NCBI RefSeq assembly: GCF_027595985.1
Contig: NC_073308.1
Span: forward strand, 14,538,511 to 14,602,510
Length of the DNA stretch: 64,000 nt
Reading direction: 5' to 3'
Origin: Sorex araneus
Taxonomy: Eukaryota > Chordata > Mammalia > Eulipotyphla > Soricidae
Below are positions 44,801 through 54,079 of this stretch, piece after piece. How positions within the stretch are numbered: the first letter of the stretch is position 1; the number at the start of each line of letters is the position of its first letter. The position numbers and the translations under genes were made by a program. Below the pieces are notes generated by a model. The model worked only from the letters and a program-made list of their open reading frames with translations, made no database searches and was not told the origin of the DNA.

Positions 44801-45310
44801 CATTGGTTTGTCCTTTCCCCCTTGCCACTAGGAGCTTAGGTTTATCAGTCACATCCATCAAAGTGCTCCCGAGTCACTCCCATTCCTTTGTTTATCTGTG
44901 AGTCCTTTTCTCCCTTGCTATGAAGACTTCAGCTTTATTTGGTATTAAAGTCGAGCCTATATAGGTTCACTACCATTGGCTTGATTTGCAGGACGCTTAT
45001 ATCTCCGTTCAGATTCAAACCTCATCCCCCCCTAGTTCTCTACCTTGAGGATGCCGGGCTCCCAGGGATTTATTCTTGTGGTTCAGGTTGCCAGGCAAAG
45101 CACTGCAAGGGAGGGCTGATACCCGGGCCCGGCTCCCTGTGAGGTATTCCGGTATAGCATAGAGGTTGCTCCAAGACCAGGGGACTGATAGGGCCTGTGA
45201 GGAGCCCCCTGCATAGACCTGATCATCCCTTCCCTCCTCTCCCTGCAAAAATGGAGTTTTTGTGTCACAAGGGATACCGGACAATGCCTCCCCTGACCAC
45301 ATTTAATTTA

Positions 45311-45328
45311 AAACAAAACAGGGGGAGA
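45311..45328 (+). promoter_or_regulatory. ERV polypurine tract
   Basis: AAACAAAACAGGGGGAGA directly before the 3' LTR; the plus-strand primer site. Confidence 0.9.
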
Positions 45329-45649
45329 TGTAGGGAGCCATCTTACAGAGTCCGGCTCTTATCGTCTAGTCAACCGGAGGCTGCTTGGGATTCCTGTGAT
45401 CTTATCATTTCACCATTTGTCTCACTAGCCAAAGGCCATGCCTGATCAACATTCTACTACTGTTCCTATGGGGGTCTAAGCATGCATACCACCCCCCTCC
45501 CACCAAGAGGTATAAGTATTGTAACTGCTGTGAATAAACTTCTCTCTCTCTCTCTCCTCCTCCTTCTGGCTCTGCGTCTGTTCATTCGGTTACGTCCCCT
45601 CCTTAGCCCCACGAGGGGTCCTCCCTGCGGGACAGGATGGGACCCCACA
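45329..45649 (+). repeat. ERV 3' LTR
   Basis: 321 bp, identical by eye to the 5' LTR at 39146-39466; TATAAG at 45511 and AATAAA at 45533. Confidence 0.96.
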
Positions 45650-45765
45650 GAAAGAGAGCCGGGTCGGGATGGATGGGGAGAGAGTGGGGTCGGGATGGAC
45701 AGGGGAGAGAACGGGGTCGGGATGGATGGGGGAGAGAGCGGGGTCTGGATGGATAGGAGGGATAA
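45650..45765. repeat. 28-bp minisatellite, right half
   Basis: Continuation of the array interrupted by the ERV (gggatgg at 45666, 45692 and 45719). Begins with the second copy of the 6-bp target duplication. Confidence 0.85.
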
Positions 45766-45778
45766 GAATCTCCTCTCT

Positions 45779-45967
45779 CAGAGTATGGGGAATATTGTCT
45801 GCCCTGGAGCCAGGGGGAGGGTGGGAAAGGGGGGGTATGTGGGGGATATTGGTGGTGGGGAATGTGCACTGGTGGAGGGATGGGTGTTTGATCATTGTGA
45901 GATTGTAACCCAAACATGAAAGCTTGTAACTATCTCACAGTGATTCAATAAAAAAAAAAAAAAAAAG
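45779..45967 (+). mobile_element. 5'-truncated L1 3' end
   Basis: L1 3' UTR in plus orientation ('tgtgcactggtggagggatg', 'acagtgattcaataaaaa'), ending in poly(A). Flanks 'aagaatctcctctct' and 'aagaatttcctctgt' look like an aged target duplication. Confidence 0.85.
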
Positions 45968-45969
45968 AA

Positions 45970-46730
45970 TTTCCTCTGTCTTTCTCCTCTCTCCCTATCA
46001 TTTCTTCCTCCTCTCCCCCTCTGTTACCTCTCTTTGGACCCACACTCGTTGTCTGCAGATACCCCTGACATGCCATGTGTCACTCTGTGTGTCCCTTCCC
46101 AGGATACAGACAGAACGCAAGGGCACTGTTTCCAGATAACTGTGATATGAAGGACAAATGTGGCCCATTTTCATGGAACTTTCACACAGTTCTCTGAAGA
46201 CCTGCTGGGCACTGCATCCTTCCCCTGCGTGCCACAGCACATGCGGTCACGGGCAGCACCTCTGCAGTCCTTCCCACCCCGTCATTCCAGTAGCTTCCCC
46301 GGAAAGGACCAGAACATCTGCACCCAAGCGCCCCGGCCCCTCTCTGAGCACTGACTGGCCCCTGCTGTGCCATGGTGCCTGAGGCAACCCCAGGTCATGC
46401 TCAGCCCGGTTCTCCCGTACTCTGTGCTGGTGCCCTGCCACGTGCTGGTGCCCTGCCACGGCTCATGCGCTGCTCAGCGTGGCTCAGCCTTGTGTGCCAT
46501 GAAAGTGCCACAGTCAGCGCATTCGTTTCCCACCTCCAGTGTGGAAGGTGCTGCAGCTGGTTGCTGTGGGGGAAAAGCAGCATCTCTGCAAGCTGGCCCT
46601 GGGAAAGAGACGCACCTGACTTTAGGTGACGTTCGGTAATGGTGAATCGGAGTGTCCCACTCCAGAAACCTGCAAGAGTTCCAGTTGCATTCTCACTTTC
46701 ACTTGATTCAAAAAAAACTTGGGGGGGTGG
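45970..46730. other. Intergenic, no feature recognised
   Basis: Unique-looking sequence without a recognisable gene or clear repeat. Confidence 0.5.
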
Positions 46731-46734
46731 GTGG

Positions 46735-47062
46735 GGGCACACCTGGTGCTGCTCAGGGCTTATTCCTGGCTCTGCTCTTAGGAATTGCTCCTGGTGGTGG
46801 GGCTGGAGCGCTAGCACAGCGGGTAGGGCGTTTGCCTTGCACACGGCCGACCCGGGTTCTAATCCCAGCATCCCATATGGTCCCCTGAGCATCACCAGGG
46901 ATAATTCCTGAGCCAGGAGTAACCCCTGTGCATCACCAGGTGTGACCCAAAAAACAAAAAACAAAACAAAAAAAAAAAGAATTGCTCCTGGTGGTGCTTG
47001 GGGGACCACATGTGGCACCTGGGATTGAACCCGGGTTGGTCACGTGCAAGGCAAATACCATA
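46735..47062 (-). repeat. Old SOR-type SINE split by a younger one
   Basis: A reverse SINE runs from 46735 to 46798 and continues from 46979 to about 47062 ('gattgaacccgggttggtc', 'gtgcaaggcaaatacc'). The gap is filled by the forward SINE at 46799-46978. Confidence 0.85.
46799..46978 (+). repeat. Young SOR-type SINE nested in an older SINE
   Basis: Forward copy with target duplication 'gaattgctcctggtggt' (46782 and 46979). The target itself is SINE sequence. Confidence 0.95.
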
Positions 47063-47074
47063 CCCGATGCACTC

Positions 47075-47225
47075 GGCACTTGCCTTGCTTGTGGCCAACC
47101 AGGGTTAGATCCCCAGTACCACGTAGCATGCTCCCCACCCCACTAAGCACCCCCAGAAGTAATCTCCGAGTACAGAACCAGGAGTCAGCACTGAACTCTG
47201 CCCCAAATCCAAAAAATTTAAAATG
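47075..47225 (+). repeat. Degenerate SOR-type SINE
   Basis: Worn forward copy ('cacttgccttgcttgtggcc', 'aaccagggttagatcccc') with an A-rich tail. Confidence 0.65.
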
Positions 47226-47304
47226 ATAAAAAATATTCCATTCTAGTGGAACCAGTGCAGTTTCTCACAATGAAACACACTTGGTTATTCATAAGAAACA
47301 TCTC

Positions 47305-47390
47305 TGAAGTGTTTGTGTGCATGTGTGTGTGCATGTATGTGTTGTGTATGTGTGTGAGAAAGAGAGAGAGAGAGAAGAGAAAAAGGTGAA
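47305..47390. repeat. (TG)n/(GA)n microsatellite
   Basis: TG-rich stretch with GCATGT interruptions, changing into (GA)n at about 47355-47375. Confidence 0.85.
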
Positions 47391-47399
47391 GCCTTAGTT

Positions 47400-48000
47400 T
47401 TATTTCTAGATTTTCAAGGTTTTTTAAATTTTATTTTAATGGTTTCTCTGTTGATTCTAACCATCCTGCCCCAGTGCCTTTGCTTTGAAATCTGTTACCC
47501 TGGTCTTGTAAGGACAGTCATTTGTTCTAGAATCTTCTACAGGAGGAAGGTGATGGGGCCCCATGGAATCCCCTGGCAGCCTGGTCCAGAGCCTGGTGTC
47601 ATCCCCACATCTGGTGTGTCCAGGGCAATGACCAGAGGAGGGACTGGGGGGGGAGGAGCAGCTGCTGAGGTCACCCGGCATGATGCAGCTCCCCTCCTAA
47701 GTGCCCCCTGCTGCCACTGTAACACGCCAGGGACTCCGGAGCGTGTCAGGAGGCCCTGGCCCTCTCTCCTCTCCAGTGCCCCAGCCCTGTTCAGCATCAC
47801 TCTCCGCACCCCTTGCCTCCCCCGCCCCCACAGGACTGAGTCCCTCTCCTGGCAGTGACCAGAAAACTTCAGGGTGTTAGAGTGGGTACTCAGGGGGCCA
47901 GGGCACAGCTGACGGTAGGACTTCTCTCTCCTGAGAGCCAGGCCAGGCTTGGGAGAGTGAAATAGGAACCGGATCCCCAGGGGAGGCTGCCTGGGGGGCG
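47400..48000. other. Intergenic, no feature recognised
   Basis: Unique-looking sequence before the candidate enhancer; open frames are short. Confidence 0.5.
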
Positions 48001-48004
48001 ACTT

Positions 48005-48073
48005 ATGCAAATATCATGCAAATCACCACAGGGAAACTCCGCCCCTCCCAGCATTTACTGGAACTCAGATAAG
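48005..48073 (+). promoter_or_regulatory. Candidate lymphoid/myeloid enhancer core
   Basis: Dense motif cluster within 70 bp: two perfect octamers ATGCAAAT (48005-48012 and 48016-48023, 11 bp apart), a RUNX core ACCACA (48025-48030), an NF-kB-like GGGAAACTCC (48031-48040) and a GATA site AGATAAG (48067-48073). An AP-1 site TGAGTCA abutting an ETS-like TTCC is at 48447-48460. BATF3, about 6 kb to the right, is the obvious immune-cell target. Prediction from motifs only. Confidence 0.45.
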
Positions 48074-48189
48074 CCCAGAGGGGTAGCTAGAGGGAAATGT
48101 TGGCATATCCCCCCCACCCCCCCCCCCGGGCAGCTGGACAGGGCCAAGAGTGGCCTGAGTGCTCGGCACACGGCAGAGGCTGGGGGGCT

Positions 48190-48300
48190 GGAAGGGTTGG
48201 AATACACTCTGAGTGCAGGAGCCCCCATTCCGAGCACACATGGTCTCCTGAGCACTGCTGGGTGTGACCCCCAAAGCCAAAAAAACAAAAAAACAAAAAC
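48190..48300 (+). repeat. SINE tail fragment
   Basis: The end of a forward SOR-type SINE ('tcctgagcactgctgggtgt', 'gacccccaaagcc') with an A-rich (CAAAAA)n tail. Confidence 0.65.
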
Positions 48301-48815
48301 ACCCCCGCCCTGGGAACCCTGTGCTGCGCTGAGAGGAGTGTCCCTAGGGAAGCCCCAGCCCCGAGTACAGAGGGCACTGAGCCTGCCCAGGGCTCTGTCC
48401 AGCCGCAGAGGGAAGGTGTCAACCCCCACTGGGCCTGCCTCGCCCCTGAGTCAGCTTCCTCGAGGGGCGCCCACTGCACTGTCAGACAGACAAGGACAGG
48501 CTCAGTCAGGCAAAGCTCTCTGCAGGGCCAGGGGGGACAGCTGTGCCAGAATCTTCTTTGCCTATCTGTCTCTTCTCCTAATCCTTATTTTATTTGGGGG
48601 CACGAAGTGTGTTGGGCCACATGTGGTGCCAGACAAACAAGCACCCACACACACAAACACACAGGCTTCCAACACAGATACAAACCCATACATGCACACA
48701 GATGAGGATGCACACTCAGACGTGCAAGCACAGACTTAGAGTCCCCACACCACGCACAACCCCACACCCATTGCGCATCTGGTCTGGCTGCCGAACACCC
48801 CCGGAGCCCGCACGA

Positions 48816-48830
48816 GCACCAGGGGGCGCT
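48816..48830 (+). promoter_or_regulatory. Strong CTCF-like motif
   Basis: GCACCAGGGGGCGCT matches the CTCF core (CCACCAGGGGGCGCT type) almost perfectly. It lies between the candidate enhancer and the VNTR. Could mark an insulator between GARIN4 and BATF3. Confidence 0.6.
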
Positions 48831-49029
48831 GTGACCCAGAGACGGCCTGTGAAGGTCACCCCTCTGGTGCTCCCCAAGCCAACTTGTCCCCTCATTCTCC
48901 CTGGTGCTTGGGGTGGTGGGACAAGAAGCAGACCCCGCACCTTCCTCCCTCCAGCTTCTCTGCACCTCATCACACCAAAACCACAGGGGACCTAGCTCAG
49001 CTACCCGAGACCACTTGCCAGTGCTGGTT

Positions 49030-50600
49030 CCCGCCTCCCTCCTGTATCTGTCCCCCTCCCCAGACCTCCCTCTGTATCAGTCCCTTTCCCCAGCCCTCCC
49101 TCCTGTATCTCTCCCTCCCCAGGCCTCCCTCCTGTATCAGTCCCTTCCCCAGGCCTCCCTCCTGTATCTCTCCCTCCCAAGCCCTCCCTCCTGTATCAGT
49201 CCCCCTCCCCACCCTCCCTCCTGTATCTGTCCCCCTCCCCAGCCTCCCTCCTGTATCTCTCCCTCCACAGCCCTCCCTCCTGTATCTGTCCCCCTCCCCA
49301 GCCTCCCTCCTGTATCTCTCCCTCCCCAGCCCTCCCTCCTGTATCTCTCCCTCCCCAGCCCTCCCTCCTGTATCAGTCCCCATCCCCCAGCCCTCCCTCT
49401 TGTATCAGTCCCCCTCCCCAGCCCTCCCTCCTGTATCAGTCCCCATCCCCCAGTCCTCCCTCTGTATCAGTCCCTTTCCCCAGCCCTCCCTCCTGTATCT
49501 CTCCCTCCCCAGCCTCCCTCCTGTATCTCTCCCTCCACAGCCCTCCCTCCTGTATCTGTCCCCCTCCCCAGCCTCCCTCCTGTATCTCTCCCTCCACAGC
49601 CCTCCCTCCTGTATCTGTCCCCCTCCCCAGCCTCCCTCCTGTATCTCCCCCTCCACAGCCCTCCCTCCTGTATCTGTCTCCCTCCCCAGCCTCCCTCCTG
49701 TATCTCTCCCTCCCCAGCCCTCCCTCCTGTATCTCTCCCTCCCCAGCCCTCCCTCCTGTATCAGTCCCCATCCCCCAGCCCTCCCTCTTGTATCAGTCCC
49801 CCTCCCCAGCCCTCCCTCCTGTATCAGTCCCCATCCCCCAGTCCTCCCTCTGTATCAGTCCCTTTCCCCAGCCCTCCCTCCTGTATCTCTCCCTCCCCAG
49901 CCTCCCTCCTGTATCTCTCCCTCCACAGCCCTCCCTCCTGTATCTGTCCCCCTCCCCAGCCTCCCTCCTGTATCTCTCCCTCCACAGCCCTCCCTCCTGT
50001 ATCTGTCCCCCTCCCCAGCCTCCCTCCTGTATCTCTCCCTCCCCAGCCCTCCCTCCTGTATCTCTCCCTCCCCAGCCCTCCCTCCTGTATCTCTCCCTCC
50101 CCAGCCCTCCCTCCTGTATCAGTCCCCATCCCCCAGCCCTCCCTCTTGTATCAGTCCCCCTCCCCAGCCCTCCCTCCTGTATCAGTCCCCATCCCCCAGT
50201 CCTCCCTCTGTATCAGTCCCTTTCCCCAGCCCTCCCTCCTGTATCTCTCCCTCCCCAGTCCTCCCTCCTGTATCAGTCCCCCTCCCCACCCTCCCTCCTG
50301 TATCTCTCCCTCCCCAGTCCTCCCTCCTGTATCAGTCCCCCTCCCCACCCTCCCTCCTGTATCTGTCTCCCTCCCCACCCTCCCTCCTGTATCTGTCCCC
50401 CTCCCAACCCTCCCTTCCTCCTGTATCTCTCCCTCCCCACCCTCCCTCCTGTATCTCTCCCTCCCCAGCCCTCCCTCCTGTATCAGTCCCCTCTCCAGCC
50501 CTTTTTCCTGTGTCAGTCCCCCTCCCCAGCCCTCTCTCTGTATCAGTCCCCTCCCCTAGCCCTCCCTCCTTTATCAATCCCCTTACCCCACTCCTCCCTT
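49030..50600. repeat. Pyrimidine-rich 30-bp VNTR with higher-order repeats
   Basis: About 1.57 kb (roughly 50 units) built from CCCTCCTGTATC followed by (T/A)-variants of CTCCCTCCCCAGCCCTC, unit about 27-31 bp. A marker block (CCCCATCCCCCAGTCCTCC) recurs at 49441, 49829 and 50187, giving higher-order periods of 388 and 358 bp that differ by one unit. Plus-strand units contain no stop codon in several frames, so very long Pro/Ser open frames (up to about 600 codons) appear but are not genes. Confidence 0.95.
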
Positions 50601-50699
50601 CTGGGCCAGTCCTCCCTTTTCCCACTCAAGAATATGCACGAGTTTCCTGGAAACTGCTAGAAAACACAGAAACTGCATGCCTGAGAGAGTAAGTGGGTA

Positions 50700-53320
50700 A
50701 GGCGTTGGGGGGGAGGGCCCCTGCAGTGCCCACATGGGACAGTGCCCTGTGGTTCTTGCAGGTTCCCCTCCGCAGGTCGGGGACAGAGGTGAGGTGAGGA
50801 GCGCATTCACAGCCACCCCTTGGGGCCTGCCCGGCCGCTCAGTTCCTGATAACTGCAGTCGAAAGTTGAACAGCAAAAGGGAAGTGTCCAGCCCCAACAG
50901 GCTCAAATCCTGTTTCTAAGGGACACTGGAGCCTCTACTCTGTCCCACGGAGCTGGCCAGGGCAGCGCTTGGGCAGCCGCTGACCTTGTCTGCACAGTGC
51001 TGGGTGACAGGTCAGGTGTGTGAGGCTGCTGAGAAGCGAGGGCCCGGGTGCTTCCACCACGACCCTCCCTGCCAGGAAGGCCAGGGGCGGTGGGGGGGCA
51101 GCACATGCTTCCCACTGGCTGGACTCAGGACCAGGCGCCTCTCGGAAGCAAGCGGCTGGGCTCTGGCACGCCGTCCTGAGGGCTGCTCCCAGCATGACGC
51201 AGGTGGCACCTGCATCTTCCTCGAGCCTGGAGCAGACGTGTGGGGGAGTACCCTTCTCTGTGACAGCTGTGCTCTGCCTGGTTTCCTGGATACTGCTGCC
51301 GAGTCCGCTGGGGAAGGGGACGCGAGGGGAATGACAGAGAAGCTGGAACCCTTCTGGGTTTGTGTGAGCGGAGCAGGAGGGGAGCAACCTCACCAGGGGT
51401 GTGGCCACTGAGGCGGAGAGCAGCTGTTCCCGCAGGGCCCGGGGTCGGGAAGCAGACCAGGACAGCGCTCCAGACTGGAGGCTTTTCCATGCCTTCTTGC
51501 GAGACGCCGAGTGAACCAGGGGAGGCACAGTAGGACCCCAACCTCTGTGGGCAATAAAGCAGCTCGGTAAGGAAACAACAAACGGCCAAAGGCCTCTGGA
51601 CTGAGCATTCACCAACGGGAATGAACCTCCTGGAACGCGGATGGAGGAAGCAGCTCACAGGCGGTGGTGCCGGAACCACGTGTGCACGAAACCATCATTA
51701 GCACTGTTGTAAATCATGGCACCACAATAAAAATGGGGGGAAATGAGCCCTGAGCCCCGAACTGAGGGGTCTGAGCAGCCCCTGAAAACTTAGGTTTTAT
51801 TTTGCGGTGGGGGAGGGGTGCTGCACCACACCCCTCCCCAAATTGGTCAACACCAACTGGGGTGACCATGTGCCGGGCGAGCTTCCCGGCCCCGGAAGCG
51901 TTGCTTAGGAGAAAGGGCACGTGGGGAGAGGACACAGCAGGGGTCCTCCTGCTCACTGTCCAAGCAGGCTCTGGTGGATGCATGAACTTGAGTGGACACG
52001 AGGGCCCAGGTAGATGAGTGGACTCAGGCAGTCGAGTGGATTGGGTGGACCTGGGCTGAACAAAGGGACCCTAGTGGACACAGATGTGTCACCCGGTCCT
52101 CGAGGAGGCCAGGAATCTCTGAGCTCTTCACCAGCCTTCCAGCTGTGCCTCTGGATTCTCTCCCAAGGGGCAGAATCTGGGCGAGGGGTCTGGTCTGAGC
52201 TGCCTGTCGTTTGGGAGCTTGAGAAGATGGTGCAAAGGTCAGGGGCAGGGGAGCTGCATCTGGCGAGGGGCCGGCCCAGGACTTGGGGGACAGGCCGGGC
52301 AGGACTGGGGTCAGGAGGAGCCCTGCCACGTGCTGCCACATGCTGGGCCCAGGCCCTGTGCACAGAGCAGGCTGGGGATGAGACAGTCTGGGGGTCCACT
52401 ATGACCCCAGCACTAGGAACAGCTGGTCATCGTGGGGGTGGGGCCACCCTGGGTTGGGGAGTTCCACGCTCCTCCTCACGTGGCCTTCTGGGCTGCAGCC
52501 GCCCCCATTGCCCCGAGCGCCCTAGTCACTGTGGGGTGGAGGGGGGGCTGGTCCGCCCTTGCCCTCGCCCCTGCCCAATCACCCCTCCCCCCAGCTCGGG
52601 GCTGCAGGCCTGATTCTCAGATGGAAACCAGGTGGTGCAGCTCTGCGGGGAGGGGCTGCGTCCCCCACCCCATCGGCCTGCCCTGAGCTCTGGAGGGGTT
52701 GTTGCTGGCTGCCACTGTGTCCCCTCTGCTGCCCCTCCACGGGGGCCCTGATTCTCTACACAGGCCACCCGCAGGGCTGTGGGCAACAGGAAGCTGCTGG
52801 GGAGGTTGCTGGGGACACAGGGCTTGGTGGGGGGGGCCTCTAGGACAGTGAGGGAGGGAGGGGTGTGTGACGAGGTCCCAGGGGTGACTGGAGCCAGAGG
52901 TGCAAGTTGGTTGGTCTTGGATCCTGTGGTAGAGCAGCCCCCTGCACCCCCCTAAACCTAGACCCTGAGATCATTCTGGGCTCCTCCAGGGGGTAGGGGT
53001 CACACTCACAGCCCCACAGCCCTGCCTTAAGACCCCACCCCAGAGCCCAAGTCTGGGAGCAGGTGGCTGGAGCCTTTTCCAGAAATGGGGTGCACAGGGG
53101 AACCCTGTGGGTCACAGCCGTCACCTGGTCACTCCCCTCCCTGCCTCTGCATTTTCCCGTCCTGTCCACTCCCATTCCTGTTAGGGCAGGCTGCACCCAA
53201 CAGCTGGTTCTCAGGAAAGACGGGAGCAAGAGCCCCGGTCTGCTCTCCCCTGGACACCCCAAACCTCACGCCCCCTGCTCTCTGGGCAAGGCAGACGGCA
53301 GGGCCAGGACAGGGAGACCC
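50700..53320. other. Intergenic region before the BATF3 3' end
   Basis: GC-rich unique sequence. No gene recognised and no clear repeat, apart from a few irregular 'gtggac' repetitions at 51990-52080. Confidence 0.5.
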
Positions 53321-53339
53321 CTTCTCTCCTCACGCACCC

Positions 53340-53899
53340 GTTTATTTCACTCAGGCGCAGCCACCCCTCGGGGGACCCGGATCACAGGCAGCACCGGCAC
53401 TGACCTGAAGCCCACCCTAGTTTCCAGAACGGGGGGCCTGGGGGAGGCTTGGGCTGAAGCCGAAGCCCCACAGGATGGCCCGACACTTAGGGGTCCCATT
53501 GGCTTGGTTCACAGCCCCCCGGCAGGGAGGGATCTTGTGGGGGGTGGCCAGTGGGAAGCCAGACCTCATGGGTCTCTAGAGTGCCCAGGGACAGCCGGTG
53601 ACCATGTGCATCCGTAGTGGCAGATGACCGTGTGCAACCGTGGACAGTGGGTGACTGTGCATCCATGGACAGCGGTGACCTGTGTGGGTCTGTGGACACT
53701 GGGTGACTCACGTGGATTCATGGACATCAAGGTGACCCATGTGGGTCTGTGGACAGCAGGTGACCTGTGTGGTGCGTGCATGGCCTCCAGAATTTGGGCC
53801 GCCTTCTTCTGATACTGGCCCAGGAAGCAGTGTCAGTGCAGCAGATTAAGTTAAGTCCCGGGGAGGCTGAGCCCGCGTGCTGGTCCATGGACGCTGAGC
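53340..53899 (-). other. BATF3: BATF3 3' UTR (inferred)
   Basis: From the stop codon to the first AATAAA. Contains an irregular ~30-bp repeat at about 53580-53775 ('gtgacctgtgtgggtctgtg', 'gtgacccatgtgggtctgtg'). Confidence 0.5.
53341..53346 (-). terminator. BATF3: Candidate BATF3 poly(A) signal
   Basis: AATAAA on the minus strand (TTTATT on plus), about 555 bp after the BATF3 stop codon. It is the first canonical signal in that direction. Confidence 0.6.
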
Positions 53900-54079
53900 T
53901 CAGCGGGGCAGGCAGCTGGCAGGGCCAGGCCGCAGCGTGGGCACGAAGCTGAGGGGCAGCAGCAGCGGGCAGCGCCTCTCGTGCTCCTGCAGCGCCTCAT
54001 TCAGCCTCTGCCGCTCCTCTGTCAGGACCCCGATCTCCCGGCGCAGCGCTGAGTTCTCCTGCTCCAGGTTCTCGTGCTC
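53900..54079 (-). CDS. BATF3: BATF3 exon 3 (leucine zipper, C-terminus)
   Basis: 180 bp: 59 codons plus TGA. The acceptor is CCCCCAG read on the minus strand (54080-54081). Begins EHENLEQENSALRRE. Confidence 0.95.
   Translation of the reverse strand, partial: EHENLEQENSALRREIGVLTEERQRLNEALQEHERRCPLLLPLSFVPTLRPGPASCLPR

Larger units (their letters stand above)
43600..45328 (+). pseudogene. ERV env/3' region remnants
   Basis: No long ORF. At about 44463-44563 a short frame includes a hydrophobic Ala/Thr-rich run beginning LGLIAVT (44505). It resembles the fusion-peptide start of class II ERV transmembrane proteins and ends at a stop soon after. The surrounding sequence is scrambled by stops. 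The remainder up to the polypurine tract is non-coding. Confidence 0.6.
39146..45649 (+). mobile_element. Young class II (betaretrovirus-like) endogenous retrovirus
   Basis: 6504-bp provirus with two LTRs of 321 bp that read identical along their whole length. They begin TG and end CA and are flanked by a 6-bp target duplication (gaaaga at 39140 and 45650), as expected for betaretroviral integrases. The Lys-type primer site, gag with a CCHC knuckle, the G-GGA-AAC frameshift signal and a dUTPase-like start all point to the ERVK/beta group. Most of pro, all of pol and most of env are missing or replaced, and gag is frameshifted, so it must have been mobilised in trans. Confidence 0.95.

Noticed and set aside
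49030-50600. CRISPR-like regular repeats
   Set aside because: Vertebrate minisatellite: units are adjacent and variable, there are no unique spacers and no cas genes.
48884-50692. Open frames of 602, 551 and 290 codons, Pro/Ser-rich
   Set aside because: They run through the 30-bp VNTR in more than one frame at once because its units lack stop codons; there is no ATG context, splice logic or family resemblance.
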